DNA of 64,000 nt from an uncultured Geobacteraceae bacterium. GTDB lineage: Bacteria; Desulfobacterota; Desulfuromonadia; Geobacterales; Pseudopelobacteraceae. The translations under genes were made by a program, and so were the position numbers. Below the pieces are notes generated by a model. That model ran no database searches. It saw nothing but the letters and a program-made list of their open reading frames with translations, and had not been told where the DNA came from. The stretch spans positions 1-64,000 of the forward strand of contig CAIRBT010000056.1 in the NCBI GenBank assembly GCA_903876875.1. Direction: 5' to 3'. Shown here piece after piece: positions 1-7,802 of this stretch (position 1 is its first letter; each line of letters begins with the position of its first letter).

Positions 1-1583
1 CCCACTGCTGGCGCTGCAAAAAACCGATCATCTTCCGCGCCACCGAGCAGTGGTTCATCAGCATGAAGGCCAACGAACTGCGGGATAAGGCGTTGCAGGC
101 CATCGACAAGGTTCAGTGGATTCCCAAATGGGGACGGGAGCGGATCTACGGTATGATTGAAAACCGCCCCGACTGGTGTGTCTCACGGCAACGCTCCTGG
201 GGGGTGCCGATCACCGCCTTTTCCTGTACCGCCTGTGGTGAATACATCGCCGATGGCACCATCATGGACCATGTGGCAGAAATCTTCAAAAAAGAGAGCT
301 CCGATGTCTGGTTCGACTGGAGTGCCGAGCAGCTGCTGCCGGCCGGTTCGGTCTGCCCGAAATGCGGAGCCGCCTCCTTTGAAAAGGAAAACGACATTCT
401 GGACGTCTGGTTCGACTCCGGCGTTTCCCATGCCGCCGTGCTGGAACCCCGTGCCGGCCTCTCGTCACCGGCCGACCTCTATCTGGAAGGGAGTGACCAG
501 CACCGGGGATGGTTCCACTCGTCACTGCTGGAAAGTGTGGGAACCCGTGGCGTTGCCCCCTATAAAAGCGTCCTGACCCACGGCTTTGTGCTGGATGGCC
601 AGGGGCGTAAAATGAGTAAATCCGTGGGCAATGTGGTGGCACCCGAAGATGTCATCAAAAAATTCGGAGCAGACGTGCTCCGCCTCTGGGTTGCCGCCAT
701 GGATTATCAGGACGACACCAGAATATCCCAGGAGATCCTCACCCGGGTGGCGGAAGCCTATCGCCGTATCCGTAACACCTGCCGCTACATTCTGGGCAAT
801 ATCAACGATTTCTCACCGGCGACCCAGGCCGTTTTGGTAACTGACATGCCGGAAATCGACCGGTGGGCCCTTCACCAGCTGGAACTGTTGAAGGAGCGGG
901 TACTCACCGCCTATGACAACCTGGAATTCCATGTTATCTATCAAGAGGTCAACGGTTTCTGCACCACCGAAATGAGCTCTTTCTATCTGGATATCCTCAA
1001 AGACCGGATGTACACCAGCCGCAAGGACTCACTGGAACGACTGAGCGCCCAGACGGTCATGTACCGTATACTGGACACCCTGGTGCGTCTGCTGGCACCG
1101 GTGCTTTCCTTCACCGCCGACGAGGTGTGGCAGTTCATGCCGGGCGAACGTGAAGAGAGCGTCCATCTGGCACAGTTCCCCCCCCGCTGTCCCGAATGGC
1201 AGGATGACGAACTGGCCACCCGCTGGGAACGGATCATCAAGGTACGCTCCGATGTGTCCAAAGCACTGGAACTGGCACGGGTTGCCAAGACCATCGGCCA
1301 CTCCCTCGATGCCGCCGTTGCCATTGCCGCCCCACCCGAATTGGCGGCGTTCCTTGACAACTACCGGGCCGACCTCACCAGTATTTTCATCGTTTCGAAA
1401 GCGATACTGGTGGACGAAGCGGGTGGTGAATTCTGGGCCTCGGAAAACATTGAAGGGCTCAAGATCGGCGTAACCGCAGCCCCCGGCGTGAAGTGTGAAC
1501 GCTGCTGGTATTACAGCGAGGAGTTGGGGAGCAATGCCGACCATCCGACTATCTGCCTCAAATGCACGGTTGCCGTTGTGTAA
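1..1583 (+). CDS. ileS: Isoleucyl-tRNA synthetase, 3' part (truncated by window edge)
   Basis: Class I aminoacyl-tRNA synthetase that charges tRNA-Ile in the cytoplasm. The reading frame is already open at the window edge (HCWRCKKPIIFRATEQWF precedes the first ATG at 63), so the N-terminal HIGH half lies outside. Visible are the WCVSRQRSWG stretch, the KMSKS loop (GRKMSKSVGN), the anticodon-binding helical domain, and a C-terminal zinc knuckle of two CxxC pairs (CERC and CLKC). The stop at 1583 is followed by a strong hairpin and then lspA, the usual ileS-lspA neighbourhood. The ATG at 63 in the ORF track is internal. Confidence 0.97.
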   Translation, partial: HCWRCKKPIIFRATEQWFISMKANELRDKALQAIDKVQWIPKWGRERIYGMIENRPDWCVSRQRSWGVPITAFSCTACGEYIADGTIMDHVAEIFKKESSDVWFDWSAEQLLPAGSVCPKCGAASFEKENDILDVWFDSGVSHAAVLEPRAGLSSPADLYLEGSDQHRGWFHSSLLESVGTRGVAPYKSVLTHGFVLDGQGRKMSKSVGNVVAPEDVIKKFGADVLRLWVAAMDYQDDTRISQEILTRVAEAYRRIRNTCRYILGNINDFSPATQAVLVTDMPEIDRWALHQLELLKERVLTAYDNLEFHVIYQEVNGFCTTEMSSFYLDILKDRMYTSRKDSLERLSAQTVMYRILDTLVRLLAPVLSFTADEVWQFMPGEREESVHLAQFPPRCPEWQDDELATRWERIIKVRSDVSKALELARVAKTIGHSLDAAVAIAAPPELAAFLDNYRADLTSIFIVSKAILVDEAGGEFWASENIEGLKIGVTAAPGVKCERCWYYSEELGSNADHPTICLKCTVAVV

Positions 1584-1606
1584 CGATTTTTTCACCCTAT
1601 TACCCA

Positions 1607-1640
1607 CCGGGCGGGGCACTCTGGAGAGTACCCCGCCCGG
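1607..1640. other. Strong GC-rich hairpin between ileS and lspA
   Basis: A 10-bp perfect inverted repeat (CCGGGCGGGG / CCCCGCCCGG) with an inner CTCT/AGAG extension lies 24 bp after the ileS stop and 17 bp before the lspA start. No U-run follows on the plus strand, so it looks more like a processing or attenuating hairpin than a complete intrinsic terminator. Confidence 0.6.
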
Positions 1641-1657
1641 TTACATGGAATCAACCA

Positions 1658-2149
1658 ATGAAATTTCGCACCATCCAATTTATCGCCCTGGCCACAGTCG
1701 GCATCATTGTTGACCAGATAACCAAATACGCCATTGACCATAGTATGAAACTGTTCGATTCCATCCCGATTATCGAACATTTTTTTCACATCACCTACGT
1801 CAGAAACCGGGGAGCTGCCTTCAGCTTCCTCTCCGAGGCGTCGTGGCGGCTCCCCTTTTTCATTGCCATTTCGATCATCGCTTCGGTGGTTATCCTGGTG
1901 GCGTACCGAAAACTCCGTGATGACCAGAAACTGGGGCACCTTTCCCTGGCACTGATCTTTTCCGGGGCGGTCGGCAACCTCATTGACCGGCTCCGGCTGG
2001 GAGAGGTCATTGATTTCCTGGATGCCCACTGGTATCAGCACCACTGGCCGGCCTTCAATGTGGCCGATTCACTTATCTGTGTAGGGGTTTTTCTACTGGC
2101 AGTTGATATGATTCTGGAAGAGCGGCGGAACAAAGACGGGGCGAGGTAA
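1658..2149 (+). CDS. lspA: Lipoprotein signal peptidase (signal peptidase II)
   Basis: Inner-membrane aspartyl protease that removes the signal peptide from prolipoproteins after lipidation. The 163-aa protein has four hydrophobic segments and the two family motifs carrying the catalytic aspartates: NLIDRLRLGEVIDFL and FNVADSLICVG. The ORF track starts at 1562 inside ileS, but the ATG at 1658 (MKFRTIQF) gives the standard length and places the first transmembrane helix at the N-terminus, so I use it. It follows ileS closely and is probably co-transcribed. Confidence 0.95.
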   Translation: MKFRTIQFIALATVGIIVDQITKYAIDHSMKLFDSIPIIEHFFHITYVRNRGAAFSFLSEASWRLPFFIAISIIASVVILVAYRKLRDDQKLGHLSLALIFSGAVGNLIDRLRLGEVIDFLDAHWYQHHWPAFNVADSLICVGVFLLAVDMILEERRNKDGAR

Positions 2150-2161
2150 ATCATATGCCCC

Positions 2162-2187
2162 CTTCGGCTCCCTGAGCGGAGTCGAAG
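2162..2187. repeat. Short dispersed-type palindrome (CTTCGGCTCC...GGAGTCGAAG)
   Basis: A near-perfect inverted repeat sits between the convergent lspA and receiver genes. From memory, TTCGAC-CTCCGCTCAGG-type sequences occur as dispersed intergenic palindromes in many bacterial genomes. Here it could also act as a bidirectional terminator, since no other terminator is seen between the two genes. Confidence 0.5.
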
Positions 2188-2201
2188 AGGACAACGGTGG
2201 T

Positions 2202-2570
2202 TCACCCCATGGCAACGGTAATCGCCTCAAACAGCTCTGTCCGGGTAAAGGGCTTGGGCAACATAGCCCGGGCTCCCAGTGCCTTGGCAATCTTGAGGTT
2301 GTTGGTATAACTTGAGTGACGCCCCCCACCGGACATGGCCACAATAGGTAGATCATCCACCAGACGAACCATCTCCTTAATAATTTCTAAGCCTTCCGTT
2401 CCCGGCATAATGATATCGGTAATCACGATATCCGGCGTGTTCTTGCGGAACATCCGGAGCCCTTCATCACCATCACAGGCCGCTTCAACGTAATGGTTAT
2501 CCTTTTCCAGCATCTGCGTCACCACGTCTCGCAGCAACACGTCATCATCAATTACAAGTATATGTGCCAC
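2202..2570 (-). CDS. Stand-alone response regulator receiver domain
   Basis: Single-domain REC protein of 122 aa, last gene of the stressosome-like operon. The acidic pocket (D8, D9), phosphoacceptor D52 (VITDIIMPG), S80 and K106 (LPKPF) are all present, so it should accept phosphate. There is no DNA-binding, GGDEF or other output domain, so it must act by binding a partner or passing phosphate on. It starts 3 bp after the histidine kinase stop, which makes that kinase the obvious donor. In Vibrio stressosome operons the equivalent regulator carries a GGDEF domain (established knowledge, from memory); that domain is absent here. Confidence 0.9.
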   Translation of the reverse strand: MAHILVIDDDVLLRDVVTQMLEKDNHYVEAACDGDEGLRMFRKNTPDIVITDIIMPGTEGLEIIKEMVRLVDDLPIVAMSGGGRHSSYTNNLKIAKALGARAMLPKPFTRTELFEAITVAMG

Positions 2571-2573
2571 CCT

Positions 2574-3686
2574 CTACCTCCCCATACATTGTGCTGCCGC
2601 CAACCGGGAACAGCTTCTCCGGCAACCGGTACCCTGTTGTTCATCACTCACAAGGGGCAGAATAAACCTGAAATCCGACCCACAGTTATCCCCGGAGGTT
2701 CTACTTTCAACGGTCAACTCTCCCCCCAACTCGGCAACCAGACTATGAACAATGGAAAGACCAAGCCCCGTACCCTTTCCCGGCTCTTTGGTGGTAAAAA
2801 ACGGGTCAAAAATACGTTCCTGCATCTCGGGAGTCATGCCATGTCCCCGATCCGAAACCATCACACAGAGGCCGCTTGCAGCACCGTCATACCCACACTG
2901 TGACGCGGTGGCCCGTTCAACGTACACGCGGATTTCACCACTCTGAGCCATGGCATCTACAGCATTGATACACAGGTTCATCACAATTTGCTGTACCTGC
3001 CCCGGCTTCGCCATGACCGAAGCCGGGGCAATTCCGGTTTGGAGTGAAATCGTGAATTCTTTCTCCGTCACGTTAACGAGGTCAAGAGCCTCCCGTATCT
3101 CGCTGACGGCATCCACAACCACCATCCCACAGTTCTCTCCCTGCCTGGCAAAGGCCAGCATCCGTGCCACCAAATCCCGTGCCCGCATGCTGGCGGTCAG
3201 CAGGTGCTTGATATTTTTCTTTCCCGATGACCCCTCCGGCAGCTCATCGTCAATCAGCTCCGCATAACCGATGATGCTGCCGAGGATATTATTAAAATCG
3301 TGGGAAATGCCGGCCGCCAAGGTACCCACCGCCTCCAGTTTGTTTGCCTGTTGGAGACGCCGGTCAACAATATCCTGATATCGCTGTTCGACCTGTTCCC
3401 GAAAGGACATACCGTAGGACATGGATATTTCTATCAGTGGCAGAGTCAAGAGACCGGCGACTTCACCCAGGGTAAGTTCGGGATGTTCTTCGGACAAGCG
3501 CAAAACGGCGGCATGGTGAATCGATACCAACTCATCGGGGGGCATCATGAGCTGGCTCACCGAATTGCGGCCAAGTTCAAAGGCGTCTGCCAAATGAATT
3601 TCTCTGTTATCAGGATCATCGGCAAAGACAACCTGTTGCAGAATTTTGCAGTATTCCTTCTCGGTAGTTTCTTTCAGAGCGTCCAT
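2574..3686 (-). CDS. Histidine kinase with RsbU-like N-terminal domain
   Basis: 370 aa, no membrane segments. Residues about 1-105 align by eye with the N-terminal domain of Bacillus RsbU, the domain that RsbT binds: [19 protein letters not shown] and a C-terminal SYGMSFREQ matching RsbU GYGMAYQEH. Then comes HisKA with H129 ([12 protein letters not shown]) and an HATPase domain with DRGHGMTPE and GKGTGLGLS. In RsbU the following module is a PP2C phosphatase; here it is a kinase. Inference: free RsbT from the stressosome docks on this domain and changes kinase activity, handing the signal to the receiver just downstream. The gene lies 13 bp after rsbX, in the same operon. Confidence 0.9.
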   Translation of the reverse strand: MDALKETTEKEYCKILQQVVFADDPDNREIHLADAFELGRNSVSQLMMPPDELVSIHHAAVLRLSEEHPELTLGEVAGLLTLPLIEISMSYGMSFREQVEQRYQDIVDRRLQQANKLEAVGTLAAGISHDFNNILGSIIGYAELIDDELPEGSSGKKNIKHLLTASMRARDLVARMLAFARQGENCGMVVVDAVSEIREALDLVNVTEKEFTISLQTGIAPASVMAKPGQVQQIVMNLCINAVDAMAQSGEIRVYVERATASQCGYDGAASGLCVMVSDRGHGMTPEMQERIFDPFFTTKEPGKGTGLGLSIVHSLVAELGGELTVESRTSGDNCGSDFRFILPLVSDEQQGTGCRRSCSRLAAAQCMGR

Positions 3687-3699
3687 GAATTATATCCCG

Positions 3700-4284
3700 T
3701 TAACCATGACGATACAGCAGTACCGATGCATCGTCACGTCCATGTGCCAAAGTATCGAGTAACTCCCGAGCCTGATCCTCTGCAGAAACAGCCGTATCGG
3801 AGCAGCGTTCATAGGGAATTGACTGTTCGGGCAGACCATCAGAGTACAAAAGCAGAATGTCTCCCGACACCAGCATGACGCTCTGCACATCAAGATTCCG
3901 GTATCCGGCACCCACAATACCTCGGGTACAGGCAAACCAGGCGTGGCCATGACGCTGCACCAACTGAGCTCGCATATTCCCCACACACGCCACGGTTCCC
4001 CTGCCGCTGGCCCGTTCGATGACCACCACGACCTGAGCCGCCCCACGGGTAGTATGCAATACCCCATCACACCGGGCTAATATCTCTTCGCAGCTCAGAT
4101 GGAGAGCGGCTCCCACCGCGTCAACGGCAGCCTGTGATGCCCGGGCGGCCTCCGGGCCATGCCCCAGACCATCGGCCAAGGTCAGCACAATTCGTTCATC
4201 AGTAACCCAGTAGGCACCACTGTCACCACAGACAACCTGCCCCGCCAGGGGGCGGGTTGCCAGACCGATAGTCTCTATAACCAC
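3700..4284 (-). CDS. rsbX: RsbX-type PP2C serine/threonine phosphatase
   Basis: 194 aa, very close to the length of Bacillus RsbX (199 aa), the feedback phosphatase that removes phosphate from RsbR and RsbS and resets the stressosome. CGDSGAYW, LADGLGHGPEAA, the RGAAQ segment, CVGNMRA, LLYSDGLPEQ and the final DDASVLLY correspond in order to the RsbX/SpoIIE-type metal-binding motifs. It overlaps the preceding kinase gene by 10 bp, which suggests translational coupling. There is no sensor domain, which again favours RsbX over RsbU. Confidence 0.9.
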   Translation of the reverse strand: MVIETIGLATRPLAGQVVCGDSGAYWVTDERIVLTLADGLGHGPEAARASQAAVDAVGAALHLSCEEILARCDGVLHTTRGAAQVVVVIERASGRGTVACVGNMRAQLVQRHGHAWFACTRGIVGAGYRNLDVQSVMLVSGDILLLYSDGLPEQSIPYERCSDTAVSAEDQARELLDTLAHGRDDASVLLYRHG

Positions 4285-4661
4285 TTGCGCGCCTTAATTT
4301 CCGTCCGCACGCCCGGATAGCTGGCGATATCCAGTTCATCCATCAGCCGCTTCACTCCGGGAAGGCCGCACCCCAGACCATTGGCCGTGCTGAACCCCTC
4401 TTCCAGTGCCTTGTCAATATCGGCAATTCCGGGGCCGTTATCCACCGTCATGAGTTCCATCCCCCGGGCACCGTGGCGCTGCAAGGTAATCATTCCCCCG
4501 CCGGCGTGAATCCAGAGGTTGGCGGCAAGTTCCGAGGCGGCGGTGGCGATGTAATAGGCCGATGTGGTCGAAAAGCCGAGCCGTCCGGCCATAGCTCGTG
4601 ATTGACGTACCGCTTCGGAAATATCAGACTCGTTACGAATGGAAAGATGAAGTACACTCAT
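4275..4661 (-). CDS. rsbT: RsbT-like serine kinase, second copy
   Basis: 128-aa GHKL-fold kinase of the anti-sigma/switch-kinase family. The N box (ASELAANLWIHA), G1 box (DNGPGIADI) and G2 loop (GLGCGLPGVKRLMDEL) are intact, and the C-terminus EIKARKWL closely matches Bacillus RsbT EIQAIKWL. Of the two paralogues this one looks more like canonical RsbT in its C-terminal half. RsbT phosphorylates STAS residues in RsbR and RsbS, then leaves the complex to bind its output protein. Its ATG overlaps the stop of the first copy by 4 bp (ATGA). Confidence 0.9.
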   Translation of the reverse strand: MSVLHLSIRNESDISEAVRQSRAMAGRLGFSTTSAYYIATAASELAANLWIHAGGGMITLQRHGARGMELMTVDNGPGIADIDKALEEGFSTANGLGCGLPGVKRLMDELDIASYPGVRTEIKARKWL

Positions 4662-5068
4662 TGTCGTTTTCTCACCATGGAAATAGTCACACGGGTAAAT
4701 CCCGGAGATGACTCTATCTCGAATTTATCCACCAGACGACGGGTACCGGGAAGCCCCGCCCCCATGCCGCCGCCGGTGCTGTAGCCATCCTTCATGGCGG
4801 CGGTAATGTCCGGAATGCCGGGGCCATGGTCTTCCATAGTAATATGAAGACGCATTTCTACCGGGGTGGAATCCTCATGGATCGTGCATGATCCTTCCGT
4901 GGCATATTTCAGCACATTGCGCGCCAGCTCGGAGACCGCCGTCGCCAGACGGGTCTGATCCGCCAGACCAAAGCCGATACGAGCCGCCTCCTGTCGCGCC
5001 ACGGAGCGAGCCCGCACAATATCCGTTGCCGTTGTAACAGCCAGATGCTGTAAAATACTACCATTCAT
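4658..5068 (-). CDS. rsbT: RsbT-like serine kinase, first copy
   Basis: GHKL-fold switch kinase, 136 aa from the chosen start. N box AVSELARNVLKYA, G1 box EDHGPGIPDI and G2 loop GGMGAGLPGTRRLVDKF are intact. I prefer the ATG at 5068 to the ORF-track start at 5107: it lies inside the rsbS end (ATGAATGGTAG, 11-bp overlap), has a purine-rich stretch upstream, and gives the family's usual N-terminus. Its N box (SELARN) is the closer match to Bacillus RsbT, while the C-terminus (TRVTISMVRKRQ) has diverged, so the two paralogues have probably split roles. Confidence 0.9.
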   Translation of the reverse strand: MNGSILQHLAVTTATDIVRARSVARQEAARIGFGLADQTRLATAVSELARNVLKYATEGSCTIHEDSTPVEMRLHITMEDHGPGIPDITAAMKDGYSTGGGMGAGLPGTRRLVDKFEIESSPGFTRVTISMVRKRQ

Positions 5069-5453
5069 AGGTATCCCGGTTCCCCCCCCGATCACCTCTG
5101 GCTGCAATACTCACTTCAAGCTTTTTCAGTGCCTGCTCCAGGTTAAACACGCAATCCACATTAATCAGCTCCCGTCCCATCTCCACCAATGCCAGGGCTA
5201 CAAAGGGCTGGACACCACTAATGACCACCTCGGCACCGAGGAGGCGAGCCATGCTGGCGGTATCGTTGATGACGCGGGCCATGTAGGAGTCAACCACATC
5301 GAGGGAGGTGATATCAATGGCCACACCCAATGCTTCGGTTTCACTGATTCTGTTGATTAGATCTTCCTGAAATTGCAGTGCCGCAGCATCGGTAAGATCA
5401 ACCTGTATAGAGACCAGCAGGACTTTACCCAGACGAATAATGGGGACTTTCAT
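5058..5453 (-). CDS. rsbS: RsbS-like single STAS-domain stressosome core protein
   Basis: 131-aa lone STAS domain without a sensory N-terminus. The segment IDITSLDVVDSYMARV matches the RsbS phosphorylation region; S56 corresponds to Bacillus Ser59, whose phosphorylation by RsbT releases RsbT from the stressosome. The start is 1 bp from the stop of the membrane RsbR gene upstream. The C-terminal tail (after about residue 113) runs past the usual STAS end and encodes the start of the next gene in another frame. Confidence 0.92.
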   Translation of the reverse strand: MKVPIIRLGKVLLVSIQVDLTDAAALQFQEDLINRISETEALGVAIDITSLDVVDSYMARVINDTASMARLLGAEVVISGVQPFVALALVEMGRELINVDCVFNLEQALKKLEVSIAARGDRGGNRDTYEW

Positions 5454-6671
5454 TTATGCCGCTCCTTCATTACGTTCGATGCGGCACCCGACACGCCGCA
5501 GGGCTTCCACAACTCCGGCACGCAGGGTTCCGCAGCAGGTTGACTGTTCAAAACGGATACCCAGTTCCGTCAGTGTGGTAGCCGCCTCCGGACTGATGCC
5601 GGTGATAACGACATGGGTTCCCAGCAATTGGGTTGCGTCAATAGCATTCATGATATGCCGGGCAACGGTCGTATCAAAGGTGGGAACGCCGGTCACGTCA
5701 ATGACGGCCACCGGAGATTCATGGGTGACGATTGCCTGCAACAGACGATCGGTGAATTGCCGGGCGCGACTGGTATCAATCAGCCCAACCAGTGGCAGCA
5801 GCAGCACATTACCGGTCAATTGAATCACCGGGGTTGACAGTTCAAGAATTGACGCACTCTGCTGACCGATTAACCTGTCCCGGGCATCCAGACTGGTGGC
5901 CATGGCAGCCATGGCTCGCAGCAGCTCGCCGACTTCATCCTGGGTAGTGACGTCGATGGCTACGTCAAAATCCCCCCCGGCAATGCGATGTGCCGTGGCC
6001 ACGGCATGGGCAACGGGGCGGGTGATGGCCCGTGCCGCACCGAAGGCGAGCAAGAGACTGGTCACCACAATGGCACCAATGAGGAGATAATTTGCCACGT
6101 AGGAATAGGTAAATCGTGATTCTGCGAGAATTATCTGCTCCGCCGCTTCCCGCTTGTTGATCGCCGCCAGAGCATCGATGAGTTCCCCGGCACGATCACA
6201 GTCACTCTTCCCTTCGGTTCGGTAAACCTGAAATGCTTCCGTTTTCTTACCGTTTTTTGAAAGCAGGATAATCTTCTTATGGATGTCGAAACAGCGGTTG
6301 GCCACGGCGGTCAGTTCAGCGTACTTCTGTTTTTCCTCCGGCGTATTCATGAGCCTGGCCAGCCCGTTATGGTGTTCCCAGAATACCTGAACATGCTGAT
6401 TAATATCCTTTTCACCTTTTGCCATCTCCGCACCGTTGGTTGACAGGATATGCTCAAACCAGTGGCGGGTAATTTCCCCCAACTGTTCGTCAAGGTCCAG
6501 TAACCCGGAAATACTCGGCAGATTATCGTCGGCAATCATGTCAGCACTTCGAAAGACTTTTTTCATCTGATAATTGGAAAAAATCCCCATGAAGACGGAG
6601 AGCGTTATGATTATTGCAAACGTCAGCAGCAGTTTATTACGAATGGAAAGGTTGCCAAACCAACTCATCAT
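5454..6671 (-). CDS. Membrane-anchored RsbR paralogue (TM-sensor-TM-HAMP-STAS)
   Basis: 405 aa. A transmembrane helix at about 13-32 is followed by a helical periplasmic region of about 160 residues resembling four-helix-bundle chemoreceptor sensor domains, a second helix at about 192-212, a HAMP linker at about 213-265 and a C-terminal STAS domain. The RsbR phosphosites are conserved: T334 in VPTFDTTVAR (Bacillus T171) and T366 in GISPEAATTL (Bacillus T205). Canonical RsbR proteins are soluble with a globin-like N-terminus, so a HAMP-linked membrane version implies that an envelope or periplasmic signal reaches the stressosome. ATGATG gives two adjacent starts, with AAAGGA just upstream. Confidence 0.9.
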   Translation of the reverse strand: MMSWFGNLSIRNKLLLTFAIIITLSVFMGIFSNYQMKKVFRSADMIADDNLPSISGLLDLDEQLGEITRHWFEHILSTNGAEMAKGEKDINQHVQVFWEHHNGLARLMNTPEEKQKYAELTAVANRCFDIHKKIILLSKNGKKTEAFQVYRTEGKSDCDRAGELIDALAAINKREAAEQIILAESRFTYSYVANYLLIGAIVVTSLLLAFGAARAITRPVAHAVATAHRIAGGDFDVAIDVTTQDEVGELLRAMAAMATSLDARDRLIGQQSASILELSTPVIQLTGNVLLLPLVGLIDTSRARQFTDRLLQAIVTHESPVAVIDVTGVPTFDTTVARHIMNAIDATQLLGTHVVITGISPEAATTLTELGIRFEQSTCCGTLRAGVVEALRRVGCRIERNEGAA

Positions 6672-6718
6672 GTCATTCCTTTAGGAAAATTTTCCTGTCA
6701 CTGCCAGCCGGTGACCGG

Positions 6719-7594
6719 TCAGTTGGCACCAGCAATCGACTCAATCCGCCGACCAACCAGTTTCAACGCCTCGGCAACACCGGCACGCAGAGAAACACGG
6801 CTTATAACATTGGCAAAACTGATGCCAAGCTTGGTCAGTGTCTGGGCACCCTCCGGACTGATACCGGTCATCACCACCCGTGAACCGAGCAGTTGAGCCG
6901 CGTCCACCGCCTTCATGATATGGCGTGCCACCCCCGTATCAAAAACCGGCACCCCGGTCACATCGATAATGGTGACAATCCCCTCGTGGCGGGTAATGGC
7001 CTCCAGCATCCGCTCCGTAAACTGTCGGGCACGAATAGTGTCGATTACCCCGACCAGCGGCAGTAACAGCACATTATTCCAGAGCACGATCACCGGTGTG
7101 GAAAGTTCCATGAGCGACTGGCTCTGCTGGGCAATAACCTTCTCCCGTGTGGTGGCATAGGCATCGAAGGAAAGTATCGTCAGTTGATCCATGAGACCGT
7201 GCAACAGTTCGAGGAACTCCACGAACTGTTCCTGGGAATCAGGAAAGGCACAAACCAACTGGTGGGAAATAGCCTTCTTAAGGGCAACCAGATAGAGGGC
7301 AGTGTCAACCGGTTTAATACCACGGGTGTCATGGTCCGAACTCAAGTCATAGACCATTTTCCCCAGGGGACTCTCTTTGGTGACGGTAACAAGCCCCTCC
7401 CGGCAGCTGGCAAAATAGGCAGAAAAAGCGGCCAGTTTCAGATCTGCATGCCGATGAAGCTCATCCATACTGAGTACACCCGGATATTTATGCCCCACTA
7501 AGTCCATAACCGTACGTTTCCACTCGTCAATAATTGCCGCCCGGCTCTGCTCCAATAAGGCTGACAGCTCTGCGATATTAGTTTTTGCTGACAC
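6719..7594 (-). CDS. Soluble RsbR paralogue (RsbRD-type N-terminus plus STAS)
   Basis: 291 aa, first gene of the operon. Residues 1-150 are helical and resemble the RsbRD_N sensory domain (LLEQSRAAIIDEWKRTV); residues 160-285 form a STAS domain with phosphosites T220 (VPVFDTGVAR) and T252 (SPEGAQTL) aligned to RsbR T171 and T205. The STAS half is very similar to that of the membrane paralogue, so the two probably co-assemble with RsbS. The start is GTG (GTGTCAGCA) with AAAAGGGGATT upstream. The leader contains a GEMM-I riboswitch and terminator, so expression of the whole module should respond to a cyclic dinucleotide. Confidence 0.9.
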   Translation of the reverse strand: MSAKTNIAELSALLEQSRAAIIDEWKRTVMDLVGHKYPGVLSMDELHRHADLKLAAFSAYFASCREGLVTVTKESPLGKMVYDLSSDHDTRGIKPVDTALYLVALKKAISHQLVCAFPDSQEQFVEFLELLHGLMDQLTILSFDAYATTREKVIAQQSQSLMELSTPVIVLWNNVLLLPLVGVIDTIRARQFTERMLEAITRHEGIVTIIDVTGVPVFDTGVARHIMKAVDAAQLLGSRVVMTGISPEGAQTLTKLGISFANVISRVSLRAGVAEALKLVGRRIESIAGAN

Positions 7595-7648
7595 GATAAT
7601 CCCCTTTTATGGTGGTGCCCCACCGATAGTGTTCATGCTGAAAACAAT

Positions 7649-7684
7649 AAAAAAAGCCCTTCCGGGCGTACGTACAGAGGGCTC
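7649..7684 (-). terminator. Riboswitch expression-platform terminator
   Basis: On the minus strand, AGCCCT pairs with AGGGCT, followed by seven T. It lies directly after the GEMM-I aptamer and 55 bp before the first rsbR gene. The left arm adjoins the end of the aptamer, as expected for ligand-dependent termination or antitermination. Confidence 0.82.
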
Positions 7685-7693
7685 AAACCGCAG

Positions 7694-7779
7694 CCTCTTT
7701 AAGGCAACCCGACTATCCACCCGGTGGACTCGTGGCTTTGCGTCACTGGGTCACCCCAGTTTTGCTCTTAACAGAGAGG
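7694..7779 (-). ncRNA. GEMM-I (c-di-GMP-I class) riboswitch aptamer
   Basis: Read on the minus strand. P1 is closed by CCTCT/AGAGG and TTAAG/CTTAA. P2 is ACTGGG-GTGA-CCCAGT with a GNRA tetraloop, followed by the signature GACGCAAAGCCACG. P3 ends in GGATAGTCGGGTTGCC. These match the GEMM-I consensus. Most GEMM-I aptamers bind c-di-GMP; a Geobacter subclass prefers 3',3'-cGAMP and carries A at the position of Vc2 G20. By my alignment that base is G here, with an A just before it, so c-di-GMP is favoured but not settled. Confidence 0.93.
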
Positions 7780-7802
7780 AATCTATGTTTATTGAATCAG
7801 TT

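Noticed and set aside
146-1619. Several antisense ORFs over ileS in the ORF track
   Set aside because: They lie wholly inside a well-supported coding frame and have shadow composition (Pro/Arg/His-rich), no start context and no recognisable domain.
7640-7800. The riboswitch region as a plain terminator of an upstream gene
   Set aside because: The GACGCAAAGCC core, GNRA-capped P2 and closing P1 in correct order are too specific to be a terminator alone.
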